From Eulemur rufifrons (taxonomy: Eukaryota > Chordata > Mammalia > Primates > Lemuridae), in assembly GCF_041146395.1 (NCBI RefSeq), contig NC_091006.1:12096001-12160000 (forward strand): a DNA stretch of 64,000 nucleotides. Direction: 5' to 3'. The translations under genes and the position numbers were made by a program. Below are positions 1-22,440 of the stretch, in pieces (position 1 is the stretch's first letter; each line of letters starts with the position of its first letter). The notes beneath the pieces were generated by a model. It did not search any database, was not told where the DNA came from, and worked only from the letters and a program-made list of their open reading frames with translations.

Positions 1-44
1 GGATTGAGGGATCGGACCCTTCGATTCAGCCAAAACAGAAAGAC

Positions 45-155
45 AGTGTCTGCCTGGAGACTCTTTATTGGGTACGACACGGAAATCAGCGGGCAGGGAC
101 GTGCACTCTGGCAGGCTGTCATCTCGTCCTTGTTCCCTCCGCCACACCAGAGCAG
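45..155 (-). other. BSPH1: Candidate 3' UTR terminal exon of BSPH1
   Basis: On the minus strand an acceptor-like tract (ctgattctgacttccag) precedes position 155. An AATAAA signal follows (plus-strand tttatt at 64-69), with a T/G-rich stretch after it near positions 10-40. It sits about 4.2 kb beyond the coding stop. The BSPH1 stop exon ends in a splice donor, so a distal UTR exon is expected. This assignment is inference, since the sequence itself shows only the signals. Confidence 0.35.
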
Positions 156-639
156 CTGGAAGTCAGAATCAGCTGGGGCTTCCAATCTGTTCAGCTTGTA
201 CTTTCTTCTTCTTTTATTCACTCTCATCTTTACTTTCCTCTCTATACGCTTTAGACTCCATGTTTATCACGATAATCTTTCTTTTGGACATACTCCGTCC
301 TCAGCCGTCTGTTCTACCTCACCCACCGAAACACCCACCTGGAAATAAACCCGAACATCTCCTTTCTCAGTGCGATCCCTTGAGCAGCTGTATGCTGTGG
401 TGGAAACCTCACGATTTAGTCTGTGACGATTATTAACTCATGATCCCCAACTGTGCTGAGTGCCATCTGCATGCACCTTGTGACTCACCTTCCACTTCCT
501 CTTGTTCTGCTCTGAGCTTCCTTCCCTCTGGCCGGTGGGCAGAACTGGGCGGATTAGAGGGAAGGAGGTTGACGTGTTAATTTCCTTGGCCCCCCACGCC
601 ATGGACTGGTCACTTCCACAGCCCACAGCTTCTGCCAAG

Positions 640-770
640 CAGCTCTTTCCCACCTTTCTCTCTCTCCGCTCCCTCCCCTCCCTCTCCCCCTCATCCCTCT
701 CTCCCTCTCTCTCTCTCCTATTCTCTCTCACTTTCTCTCTTTCTCTCCCCACTTTGCCTCCCCCCCCAAT
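640..770. repeat. (CT)n/(CCCT)n pyrimidine tract
   Basis: About 130 bp are almost pure C and T on the plus strand. Confidence 0.85.
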
Positions 771-801
771 TCTAGAAATTTCTCTTTCCCCTCATCCTTC
801 A

Positions 802-1288
<487 letters not shown>

Positions 1289-1728
1289 CTCTCAATTTTT
1301 AATCCCCCCAAATCTACAAATTTGCTTCTATCTGTACTCACCCACTTTTGCTCACATTTTATAACAACAGAATACCTATTCCTGCCAAAGACGGCCCCAC
1401 TCCCTCGGCCAGGGATCCTCCCATCTCGTCCCACTTTCTCAGAGTCTTCCCTCCGACGGTCACATCCTCGCCACTGGTTCTTTTCCCAAACGGTCCAACA
1501 TGGTGCTGTCTTCCTCATTAGGCATATGCACAAACACATACGTCTAGTCTGTACACATGTACTTACATGTGAACATATACATGTGTGTTTATATCTATAT
1601 CTGTACATCTGTGTATCTATCTGTTGATCGTCTGTCTATATCTTATGTATAAGGTCATTCTCCTGTAGAACCTATAGTCTTCCTCAACAGCCACCTTTTT
1701 TCTTTAGTTTTCTTTTTCTTTCTTTCTT

Positions 1729-2025
1729 TTCTTTTTTAAGACAGGGTGTCACTTTGTTGCCTAGGCTACAGTGCAGTGGCATCATCATAGCTCACAGCAA
1801 CCTCAAACTCCTGGGCTCAAGCAATCCTCTTGCCTCAGCTTCCTGAGTAGCTGGGACTACAAGTGCACACCACCAAGCCTGGCTAATTTTTTTAAAACTA
1901 TTTTTTGTAGAAATGGGGTCTCACTATGTTGCCCAGGCTGGTCTCGAACTCCTGGCCTCAAGCAATCGTCCCGCCTCGGCCTCTCAAATTCCTGGGATTA
2001 CAGTATTGACCCACTGCACCTGGCC
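1729..2025 (-). mobile_element. Alu, older diverged type, antisense
   Basis: This is an antisense Alu with both arms and 'catcatcatagctcacagc' in place of the young lemur diagnostic bases, so it is probably an older AluJ-like copy. Confidence 0.9.
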
Positions 2026-3733
2026 TCTACTTTCTTAAGTACTGGCCTTGTACTTTCATTTCTTTCAGACCCAAACTTCAGAAAACAGTAGGCTGCATAC
2101 TTTACATGCAATTCTTTACTGCCCGTTAGCCCTGAAAATAACTCCATTCTGGCTTTTATCCCCACAACCCTATGGAAATTGATCTACTTAATACATTTAA
2201 TGTGTTCAAACACAATGGACATCTTGCAACTATTATATATGATATAAACTTACAACCAATATATTACATATATATTACACACTATGGATATTTACAGATG
2301 TTACTTGATCTTTCACATCACTTATAGACCATTGATCACTCCTCTTTTTACGGAAGACACCTCTTTCCTTGAAAAACATGATATTGTCTGCTTTATACTG
2401 TCTTCTTTTCTCCCTGGTTTCCCCTTCTTACTTTGGAACTCCTTCTCCTCTATAAACTATAAATTTCAGAGTAACTCAAGGCTGTTTTCTAAAACCTCTT
2501 CTCTCCTGACGCTGTACTTTCCTGGAGAAATTGCATTCATACTTTCGTATCAAATACCATTTGAAGTATCGATTGGTGAAATCACCTTTTAGACTTCCTT
2601 TAAAATACTCCAGCAGGAAGAAAAAAACGGAAAGGTATAGCTGAAGCAAAAATGTCAAATGTGGATGATTAAACTTGGGTAATTAGTGCATGGGAATCCA
2701 TCATGCGGTTATACCATCCTCTCCGTGTTTGGGTATATTTGGAAAATTTTTGTAGTTAAAGAGTGAAAACAAGACGATAAAATTAAAATATCATTCCTGT
2801 CCCGAGTATGCCCATAATTGTGTCCCTGACCAATACATCTCCGCCGAGCTCCACGACCGATCATAAAGCTGTCTCCCTGGCATCACTCTGTGGGTGCCCC
2901 TCAAATGCCTCAAACTTGGAAAGGCAGAAATGGAACCACAATCTCCCCCTCACCGGTGCCGCCCCGAGCTTGCAGGCTGTCCAGAATGTAGCTTCTCAGA
3001 ATGGGGTCACAAAAGCCACGCCGTGGCTCACTCCACAGCTGGGAATTCATCCTTAAAACTCCTTCCTCCCCACTCCCAATTATATTTAGTCACTGTATTC
3101 TGTCCACCTTTCCTCCTTTGCCTTCAGACTTGGACCCTTGTCCATCTCCCCAGTCACCGCCAATGCCGGGTCACTACCATGGCCCATGTGGGCTCTTGGG
3201 AAACCTAACCAAATTCAGCACATGGCCGTCCCTCTTCCCATTTACTCTCCACCCAGAGCCAAAGCAACATGCCTTGTAATTAAATCTGATTGTATCTAGA
3301 TCCTGTCTCCTTAATACTTCTCTCTGACTTCTTTTTGGACGTAATAGCCAACTCCTAAGTTGCTAGCATGCCCGGCCTCTGGCTCCCAGTGACATCCCAT
3401 GGACCAGCCCCCGTGTCCTTCCCGTGACTTGTACGATGCACGCAGCTCCTTCCAGCCTGTGACCCGTTCTCATGTGGCTCATATCTCAGCCCCTTTGAGC
3501 TTCACTCTAATACGTTACCTCATCGGCACCTGTGTTCCCAGCTCAGGTACCCCAGCACTTATCACTTTTTACCTATTTTCAAAACATGTGAATGCATTTT
3601 TAACAAACTTTATTTTTTAGAGCAATTTTAAAAGTGCATAGAGGGTACAGAGATTTCCCAACACCCCCGTCACCACACAGGCAAGCCTCCCCCATTATCA
3701 ACATCCCCCACCAGAGCCATACATTTGTTATAA

Positions 3734-4090
<357 letters not shown>

Positions 4091-4347
4091 TCATACACAT
4101 TTTTTTAAGGACCCAATTTTACACAGACAGCAAGAAAAAGTAGGCTAGAAGATAGGTCTCCATGTTAAAATCCCATACTCCCTAATCAAAACCCCAAGTT
4201 ATTGATGTCAAATCACCTTCAATTCACATCTCAGAATAAAACCCTTTTAATGAGGATCTTACCTCCTCCTCTGCCAAAAAAAGCTATAGGTTCTTTCCAA
4301 TGAGGATGATTACGCTTCTTCACCCTGTCCCCCAGCCAATCTCACCA

Positions 4348-14376
<10,029 letters not shown>

Positions 14377-14420
14377 TCTGCTCCCTTCCGGGACTGGTGG
14401 TTGACAAGCTCAGCTCCAAG

Positions 14421-14447
14421 ATTTTATAGCCATGGGAACCAGCCAAT
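14421..14447 (-). promoter_or_regulatory. BSPH1: BSPH1 core promoter (TATA box and CCAAT)
   Basis: On the minus strand TATAAAAT (14428-14421) lies 45 bp upstream of the ATG at 14376. An ATTGGC motif, an inverted CCAAT, lies about 20 bp further upstream (14447-14442). Transcription would start near 14395, giving a 5' UTR of about 20 nt. TATA-driven starts suit a tissue-restricted gene; that point is inference. Confidence 0.6.
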
Positions 14448-14822
14448 GTCTCCTCCCTACTCCCCATTCCCTTTCCCCTCTTCTCCTCTTCCCCTTCTCT
14501 CCCTCTCCTCCTCCTCCATCCTTCCAGCCTCTCTCTCCCTCCGCTCCAAAGCTAAGCCTTGCATAGGAAGAAATACAGAAGAAGCAACACTTAAAGCAAC
14601 TGAAGTTAACTACAGACAAGGGCGAGTCGGCGTGAGAACTTTCAAGCTGTTGGCATGAGGACATTCATCAGTGATCACAGCAGCAGTCACTGATTTATCT
14701 ACCTCTTGGATCTTACCGGGCTTTGTCAGCCAGCGCTGCGGAGTCCCCTGGAGAGGCCCAAGTGTCCCTGTGTATGTTCCAGAAACTTCCCTGTGGGCTG
14801 CTGTTCTCAAGGAAGTTCTAGG

Positions 14823-14912
14823 TGATTTACTTAATGGGCTGCAGGTGGCTTTGAGGGTCTAAGAAATAATTTACCTAATGGGCTGCAGGTGGCTTTGAAG
14901 GTCTACGAAATA
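14823..14912. repeat. 44-bp tandem repeat, two copies, upstream of BSPH1
   Basis: The block ending ...atgggctgcaggtggctttga..gtct.. occurs twice with a 44-bp offset (14833 and 14877). It lies about 450-540 bp upstream of the BSPH1 start. Confidence 0.9.
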
Positions 14913-15529
14913 AGCAACGCAGCGTTTATGGTTTATGGCCACCTACATTTCTAACTCTGAAAACTGAGAGCAATTATAAATTCTGAAACACATTCTATTA
15001 TGTTCTTAATTACTGTTTCTAAAAGTTGAAAATGGGCTGCCATTTTGTCTCTATTATTTTTATCAGGAAGATGGAATTTCCTTTGGAAAAAAATGGCAAA
15101 AGAAAGCCCTACCCCTAAGACTGTCAAAAATGTCAACAGCTATCAAATGAGAAGCGCTTAAGAAATAAAATCCTACACAGGGCTTTAAAAAAGCCAAGCT
15201 ACCTTTGGAGAAACCAAAGTATTTTATGGTTGCCTGCACTTATTTCTGACATTTCTGCAGGTATGCGTTGCTTCTTACAATCACTTGAGAAAGTTTGTCC
15301 CTAAATCTTGGATCTACAAACATGTCAAGCCAGCAAGGCAATTGGCTTTTGAGATAACGGTCATTTGGGAATTCCCATCAGTATCTAATTCATTTCACAT
15401 GCAGCCACTCCAGCTTCTTCCCAGGAGTTGAATCTTTATAGCAGGGATCATGTAAGAAATTAGACTTCCATTCTCAGAGCACGGACTTTCATTGCTTTTT
15501 TCTCTCTTTCTTTCTCTTCTTTCCCCCCC

Positions 15530-16375
15530 AGCTTTATTGAGGTATAATTGGTATACACAAAACTTCAAATAATTAATGCACACAATTTAGTGAGTTTGGA
15601 CATATGTGTACACTCGTGTTAGCATCACCCCAATCATGGTAATAAATACGTTCATCGCATCCAAAAGTTTCCTTGTGTGTTTTTTCTTGGTATGTGTGCG
15701 AGGTAAGAACACTTAACATGAGATCTACCCTTAACAACTTTTTAAGTGCACGATACCTTACCGTTAACTATAGTCCCATTTTGTACACCAGATCTCTGGA
15801 ACGTATCTTGTAGAACTAACTTCATACCCATTGAACACCACCTCTCCATTTCCCCCCTTCCCATCCCCTGATAACCACCATTCTACCGTCTACCTCTATA
15901 CATTTGACTATTCCGCATGCCTCATACCTGTGTCTGGCTTATTTCACTCAGCGCAATGTCTTCCAGGTCCATCCATGCTGTTGCAAATGCTAGAATTTCC
16001 TTAGTTTTTAAGGCTGAATAATATTCCATTATATTACCACATTTTCTTTATCCATTCATCTGTTCTTGGACGTTTGGGTTGTTGCATCTCTCAGCTATTG
16101 TGATTAATGCTGCAATGAACACGGGAGTGCACATACCTCTTTGAGATCTTGATTTCAATTTTTTTTTTTTTGGCTCTATACCCAGAAATGGGATGGCTGG
16201 ATCGTATAGTAGTTCTATTTTTAATTTTCTGAGGCACCTCCATTTTGTTTTCCATAGTGGCTGCACCATTTTATATTCCCATCAATAGTGTGCAAGGGTT
16301 TTAGTTTCTCCACATCCTCGTCAACACTTGTTATCTTTCACATTTTTTTTAAATAATAGGCATCCTAAAACATTT
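15530..16375 (-). mobile_element. L1M-type 3' end, antisense
   Basis: The antisense L1 tail starts with agctttattgaggtataattgg and passes through ccatccatgctgttgcaaatg and gccccaggtctcca-like ORF2 end sequence. It lies upstream of BSPH1. Confidence 0.88.
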
Positions 16376-16819
16376 CCATATGAAACTAATATTTCCATAA
16401 GACAGGTGTTTGGGTCCTTTCTTGGTGACCCAGTGAGTTGGGAGGTGCTATATTCAGTCCCTTTGCTGTTCAAGCAGCCAATGAACTATTATAGCTGCTT
16501 TCCCTCTTACTTGAACATCTTTCACCAAAACGTGAGAAGGCAGTTCTAGAATATTCTACAACATAATAGTTGGTCTTTGGCACACTGTCCTTTTGCTATG
16601 ATTATTGATACTGTATGGACACTGTGTTAAGACATCATGCACTTGCAATTTCTAAATCACTCGTCTTTGCCTTCAGCATCTTTGTGCCATGTCAATCATG
16701 GTTGCATTGCATGTCACCAATTTCCCATTCTGTAAATATTTCCTCAAATCGGATTCACTTTAATATTAGCTGTACGAGATCCAAAAGTCCCTTAGCAAGT
16801 GAATAAAATAGAAGAGTCG

Positions 16820-17320
16820 AATGTATCATTAGCCCATCTTGCTGTCAATTTCTAATTTCTCTCTGTTATTTCTGTATACCTGAGTATTGATGAACAAGCT
16901 AAGAATTAACCTATCTAATATCCCCTCCCTCCCATCTGACTGACACCCGATCAATGTTATTCTTATATGTGCTCTTAGGTGATGATCAGTGAAACCAATT
17001 TGATGGTGAGTACATGTGGTGCTTATTTTTCCATTCTTGGGATACTTCACTTAGTAGAATGGGTTCCAGCTCTCTCCAGGAAAATACAAGGGGGCTATAT
17101 CACCATTGTTTCTTACAGCTGAGCAGTACTCCATGGTATACACATACCATATTTTATTAATCCACTCATGTATTGATGGGCACTTGGGTTGTTTCCACAT
17201 CTTTGCAATTGTGAATTGCAGCATACTCATTTTAACACCTTTGGGTATATACCCAGAAGTGGGATTACTGGATCACACGATAATTTTATTTTTAATTTCC
17301 TGAGGAAATTCTGTTACTAA
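16820..17320 (-). mobile_element. L1 3' fragment, antisense
   Basis: The sequence tctgtatacctgagtattg ... actccatggtatacacatacca ... gggtatatacccagaagtgg is antisense L1 3' UTR/ORF2 end. Confidence 0.8.
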
Positions 17321-18699
17321 AAAACTGTGGTCTTTCCCTACTTTACATCAGCTGCAAAGAAAGAGCATCCAATTGTTGGTAAGGCATTTAGGTTTTTTAT
17401 TCTTCAGGCAAAGAATGGAGGGTGAATGTGTGCACTTAAGGCACTCTCTCCCTGAGCAAAGGTAGCTGTGGGAGTTTTAAAGAGTTAGATGTAGGACGGT
17501 GGAGGTGTGCGAGCAAGTACAGGGTGGAGATTCAGAAGCCTGGATGCAGTTCATGTACACGCTTCCTCATATATTGCATGTACAGAAAATGGCAGAATTT
17601 CTTGCTGGGGGAGTGACTTTTAGTATTATAATGACATGTTCATGAGTTAAAGGTAACTGAAGGCCGCTTGCTCTGGTCTCACTGGCTTTGCACAGGTCTG
17701 GACTTCTGGCATCCGGCGGGGAGTCACGTGGCTATTTGTAGCATTTGGGTTACAAAGAAAGCAATGAAGACAGAGGCAGAGACAGAAGACAGTGGCAGGG
17801 TCGGGGGAGGCTGCCACGTGAGAAAATCCAAGCCTGCACGTTTCTTATTTTGAAAACACCCACGCCTGGGCAATGAGAACAGAGCACCAACGTCACAATA
17901 AAATAAAACCCCCAAACACTCTGGTGCAAACCCCATTCTCCCCACCAATTTGGTGTATGGCATTTACAAGTCCCTGAGCACAGCTGTGCCTCAATGTCCT
18001 CATCTGTAAAACAAGGGAGTCCTTTCAGGGATCAACTGTAACATGTGGTCAATTCTGAAAGATACCAAGGCTGCTTCTTGGTATCTTCCAAGACTTCCAA
18101 GTCCAAGACTTCTGGGACTTCTTCAAAAAATTCCAGGATGGTGGAGTATCATTGAAAAATGACAACATATTTCAGGAAGTTAGTTTCAATTCTCCCACGC
18201 TTGCCTTCTCACTAGAAAATTCTAGGGCTCTCAGTCTTTCATTATTCAGCTGAAATCTCTTCAGCTCCTCATAGCTGAAATGCCCAGGAGCACTCTCTTC
18301 TTTGCTCATTAATATTCTTGTTCCTGACCACAGCCCCCGCAAGATCCCACTAATACACACATGATTGAATTTTATGGGCCTTGTGGATATGCATGAGGTC
18401 ATCTTGGAGCATCGTTAACTAACCTCAGGTGATCCCATCCAAACCTGCCTTCAGATGGTAACCACTTACGAAGAACCCTCTTTGGGGAGCTGCCATCTTA
18501 TCCTACAGACAGGCGGGGGACAAAGCCATTCAGCCAGTCCCCAGATAATCCGGAGACCTTGGGAGCAGAACTTTAAAGAGGGTTCGTGGAAAAGCTAGGG
18601 CGAGAAGGACTCTCTCAAAGGTACACCTCCACCTGGATCCCTGGGAGGGTGTGAGAGGTGGGGTCTGGGGTCCCCGCAGCAAGGAAGGAAGGTCTAGAG

Positions 18700-19005
18700 C
18701 AGTGTTGTCCACCGGAAATATAATGTCAGCCACATATATAATTGTATGCTTTTTAGTAGCCACGTTAAAAAAGTAAGATGAAATATGTGCAATTTATTTT
18801 ATTTTGTAGAACTCATGATATCTAAACTATTATCATTTCAACACATAATGAATACAAGCAATTATTAATGAGATATTTTACATTCTTTTTCTCACTCTTT
18901 GCCTTTGGAATCCAGTAAGTATTTCACATTCACTACATGTAACGATTTGTACCTGCCCATTTCAGGTGCTCAGAGCCACAAGTGGCTGGGGACCACCATA
19001 CTGGG
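18700..19005. mobile_element. hAT-type DNA transposon fossil
   Basis: The sequence cagtgttgtccaccggaaatataatg ... gtagccacgttaaaaaagtaag ... gccacaagtggctggggacc is the 'ctgtccaatagaaat' class of hAT fossil. Related copies are at about 42645-42850 and 48552-49925. Confidence 0.65.
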
Positions 19006-19844
19006 CCTGGGAAGGAAAAGTCAGAGAAAGTGGGGAAGGAGGCGTTGGGGGTAGAGTTCTTTCTCTGTTAAAAAACTCAAAGGAGTGGGTGAAGCCCGAT
19101 TATATGAATGATGTGACAATAAGGAAGGCAGCTTGCATCCCAAGTTTGGAAGAAAGACATGGAAGAAAAGGTACTAAATTGCTTATTAAGAGACTGGACA
19201 AGTTGTCTATTAAATGCTGGGCAGTGGATTAGAATCGTCTTGGTTCCACCAGCCTTTGCACCATTCCTCTAAGGAAAGGCTTACTCTCCCTATTTTAGGA
19301 AGGAGAAAGCTGAGATTCAAAGAGCTCTCCCTGAGATCCTGTCACTGCTCCTTCCAAAGGCAGCCTAAATATGTAATAGAAGAGGTGTGTGCAGGGGGGT
19401 GGGGGCGGATTTACACTGAGCTTTTCAGATGTGGAATCGTTTGCTGCTGAGGAGCAGAAGGAACCAGTATGGTGAAGACACACTATACTCCAATAACTTC
19501 ACAGGCACATGCTCCTATAATTCTCACAATGGAATTATCATCTCCACTTAAGGAGAATATTGACAACTGAAGGTCAGAGAGGTGAAATGACCTTCCCAAG
19601 GCCATCCAGTTGATACATGAGGGAGGTTGACTTTGAACTGCAGTTGGTTGAGTGCCATTATCTTGTCAAAGCTCCACTGTGACATTTTTGGGTTAAGAGA
19701 GCTAGACAGCAGAGGCTTCAGGCTAAACTGCCTCCTGGGTACTCTATCAGTGCCTTAATACTACTTGTTATGGTGGCTATTGTTTTCCATATTGGGTAAT
19801 AGATACTGGGACCTATATGTTATCTCTAACCATTTGAGAACATG

Positions 19845-20260
19845 TCATGACTGGTTCCTCTCGGTACTCGTCACAGTTCCTTACAGATGGTAGGCTTCTT
19901 GAATACTTACTGAATGGGTGATGGTAGATTGATGATGATGGATGGAAGAATGGATTCAACAATTGATGAACAGAAGGATAGATGGATGGAAGGATGGATG
20001 AGTGGATGAATGAATGGAAGGATGAATGGAAGGATTTATCGCCAATTATTGAGAGTAGAAATCATGTTTGGTTCTTCTTGGTACTTGCCACCAGTTCCTT
20101 ATAGACAATAGGGTTCTTGAATGGTTTTTGATGGATGGTGGATTGATGGAAGAATGGATTGAACAATGGATGGATAGAAAGATGATGAATGGAAGAATGG
20201 ATGAATAGATGGTGGAAAGATGGCTGATGGATGGATGAATGATGGATGGATGGAATATTA
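19845..20260. repeat. Duplicated ATGG/GATG minisatellite block
   Basis: Two copies of a roughly 217-bp unit each begin with a ggttcctctcggtact / ggttcttcttggtact segment and continue into ATGG-rich tetranucleotide repeats. Confidence 0.85.
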
Positions 20261-21018
20261 ACAATGAAGAGTATCATTAAGCAGGGAAAAAAATTCCTAG
20301 AAGGTACTATTTCCAGGAAAGTTTGGAAGATAATAAATAACAAAAAGCAAAAAAGAGAAAAGAATTCTAGAACATTCTCAAAATAAGTTTGCTTAATTAA
20401 TTAATTACTGCAGGCTTAACATGGTGAATAGATGTTATGATCGTCACCATCATTATCATTAACAGCCAACATTTATTGTAAACTACCTCTACAGCACATG
20501 CTGTGCTATGTATTTTGTATCTTTTATCTAGTTTAATCTTCCCAACAACTCTATGAAGTAGGTATGATTATTAACACCCCTATTTTAGAGAGGGGTAAGC
20601 TGTTGAGTACCTTGTTCAATGGACTCTCCCAGGCACCAGTGAAGCATCCATATAGGCTCCCTATCGCCACGGAATGCCAACAATGAGGGGCCCCTGGCAC
20701 TGTGCTTTGCTGTATAGATGCTCAATAAATTTGGTATGTCAACAGCTACTCCATAAAATTAATCCACTCCTAAGACAGCCATCTATGAAGATTTGTCATT
20801 TTGTAATTTTAAATGGCCTCATATTGCTTTATCCAGGCTGCTCTTCTATGTTTTCTTTTAACATTTTAACTATATGCATGTTTGGGTGTGAGTATGTGTG
20901 CATGCACATATCTGTATATGTGCATATATGATCTATGTATGTTATGCATACATAAGTATACACATCTATAATGTACAACGGCACGTGCAAGTATACATAT
21001 ACATATATAATTGTCATT

Positions 21019-22440
21019 TTAAAAAATGTTTAATTGATATGTAATAATTATACATATTTATGGCATACCTGTGATATTTTGATACATGCATACAATGTGC
21101 AATGATCAAATCACCTCCAACATTTAGCATTTCTTTGCATTGGGAACTTTGCAACTCTTTTCTTCTAGCTACGTATATAATTATTGCTTTTAACTTTGAA
21201 AATCATACACATCTATGATAAAAATATAAGTGGAAAAAAGTCTTAAGTTTGCCCCTGGTTACCACTTCCAGAGGGTCCCACTTCCAGAAGTGACCAACAT
21301 CAGCTGCTTCTCACATGGCCTCTCAGGAAAACGTTTTGTGCGTGCACATGTAGAATACAATCGCAGGGTCTCACGGAGAACTACAAGGCCCTAAGTGACC
21401 GGGGTTTGCGGATCTTACCCTCTTCACCGTCCCTGGTGCTCACCAAGGCCCAGGCCCATGGACCTCCCTTCTGCAACTCGGGCTGTGCTGCTCTGTTGTC
21501 CCCATCAGCGACTCCGGCCTCACTGATCCCTCTGCCTGGAACGCTTGTTCCTCAGACTGCGTGGCTGACTCTTGGTTTGGGCCCAAATCTCACCTGCTCA
21601 GACAGGCTTTCCCTGACCACCTGTTGGGCACTGTCGTCCACATCACCCTGTCATTTTCTTCATTGCACTTGTCATATTCTGAAATGGTTTTGATTTTTCT
21701 ATTACGTTAAAATATACATAGCACAAAATTGACCCTTTGAACTATTTTATTTTATTTTATTTTATTTTTTTTTGAGACAGAGTCTCACTCTGTTGCCCAG
21801 GCTAGAGTGAGTGCCGTGGCGTCAGCCTAGCTCACAGCAACCTCAAACTCCTGAGCTCAAGCGATCCTCCTGTCTCAGCCTCCCGAGTAGCTGGGACTAC
21901 AGGCATGCACCACCATGCCTGGATAATTTTTTTTTTATATATATATTTTTAGCTGTCCATATAATTTCTTTCTATTTTTAGTAGAGATGGGGTCTCGCTC
22001 TTGCTCAGGCTGGTCTCGAACTCCTGAGCTCAAACGATCCGCCCACCTCGGCCTCCCAGAGTGCTAGGATTACAGGCGTGAGCCACCGCGCCCGGCCCCT
22101 TTTAACTATTTTAAAGCACACAATCCAGTGGCTGCAAGTACATTCACAGTGTTGTCCATCATTATCAAGTTCCAGGCCCTTTTCAGCGCCCCAGTGGAAA
22201 ACCTCATTTCCTTTTTGTCTTCCTCACCCCAGCAAAATATTAGCCTCATACAAGCACGATTTCACCTGTCCAGCTTACCAACAGCTCCATATAATAGGCA
22301 CATGACAGATATTTATCAAATAAGCATTAATATTTTAATGACTCCAGAATGGATATAGACATTTTTACATACCAAAGGAATCATACTATACATTCTCTTC
22401 TAGAATTTGTATTTTTCACTTAATATTATCGGTATATTTA
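21019..22440 (-). mobile_element. Antisense L1 3' fragments and an L2-like piece around an Alu
   Basis: The segment 21019-21180 (ttgatatgtaataattatacatatt) and the segments 21690-21748 and 22098-22200 (aatatacatagcacaaaattgacc, attcacagtgttgtccatc) are antisense L1 3' tails. The Alu at 21749-22097 splits the second. The part at 21400-21680 is a sense L2-like fragment. Confidence 0.7.
21749..22097 (-). mobile_element. Alu, antisense, inserted in an L1 3' end
   Basis: This is a full antisense Alu with flanking repeats ctttgaactatttta and cttttaactatttta. It splits an antisense L1 3' fragment. Confidence 0.93.
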
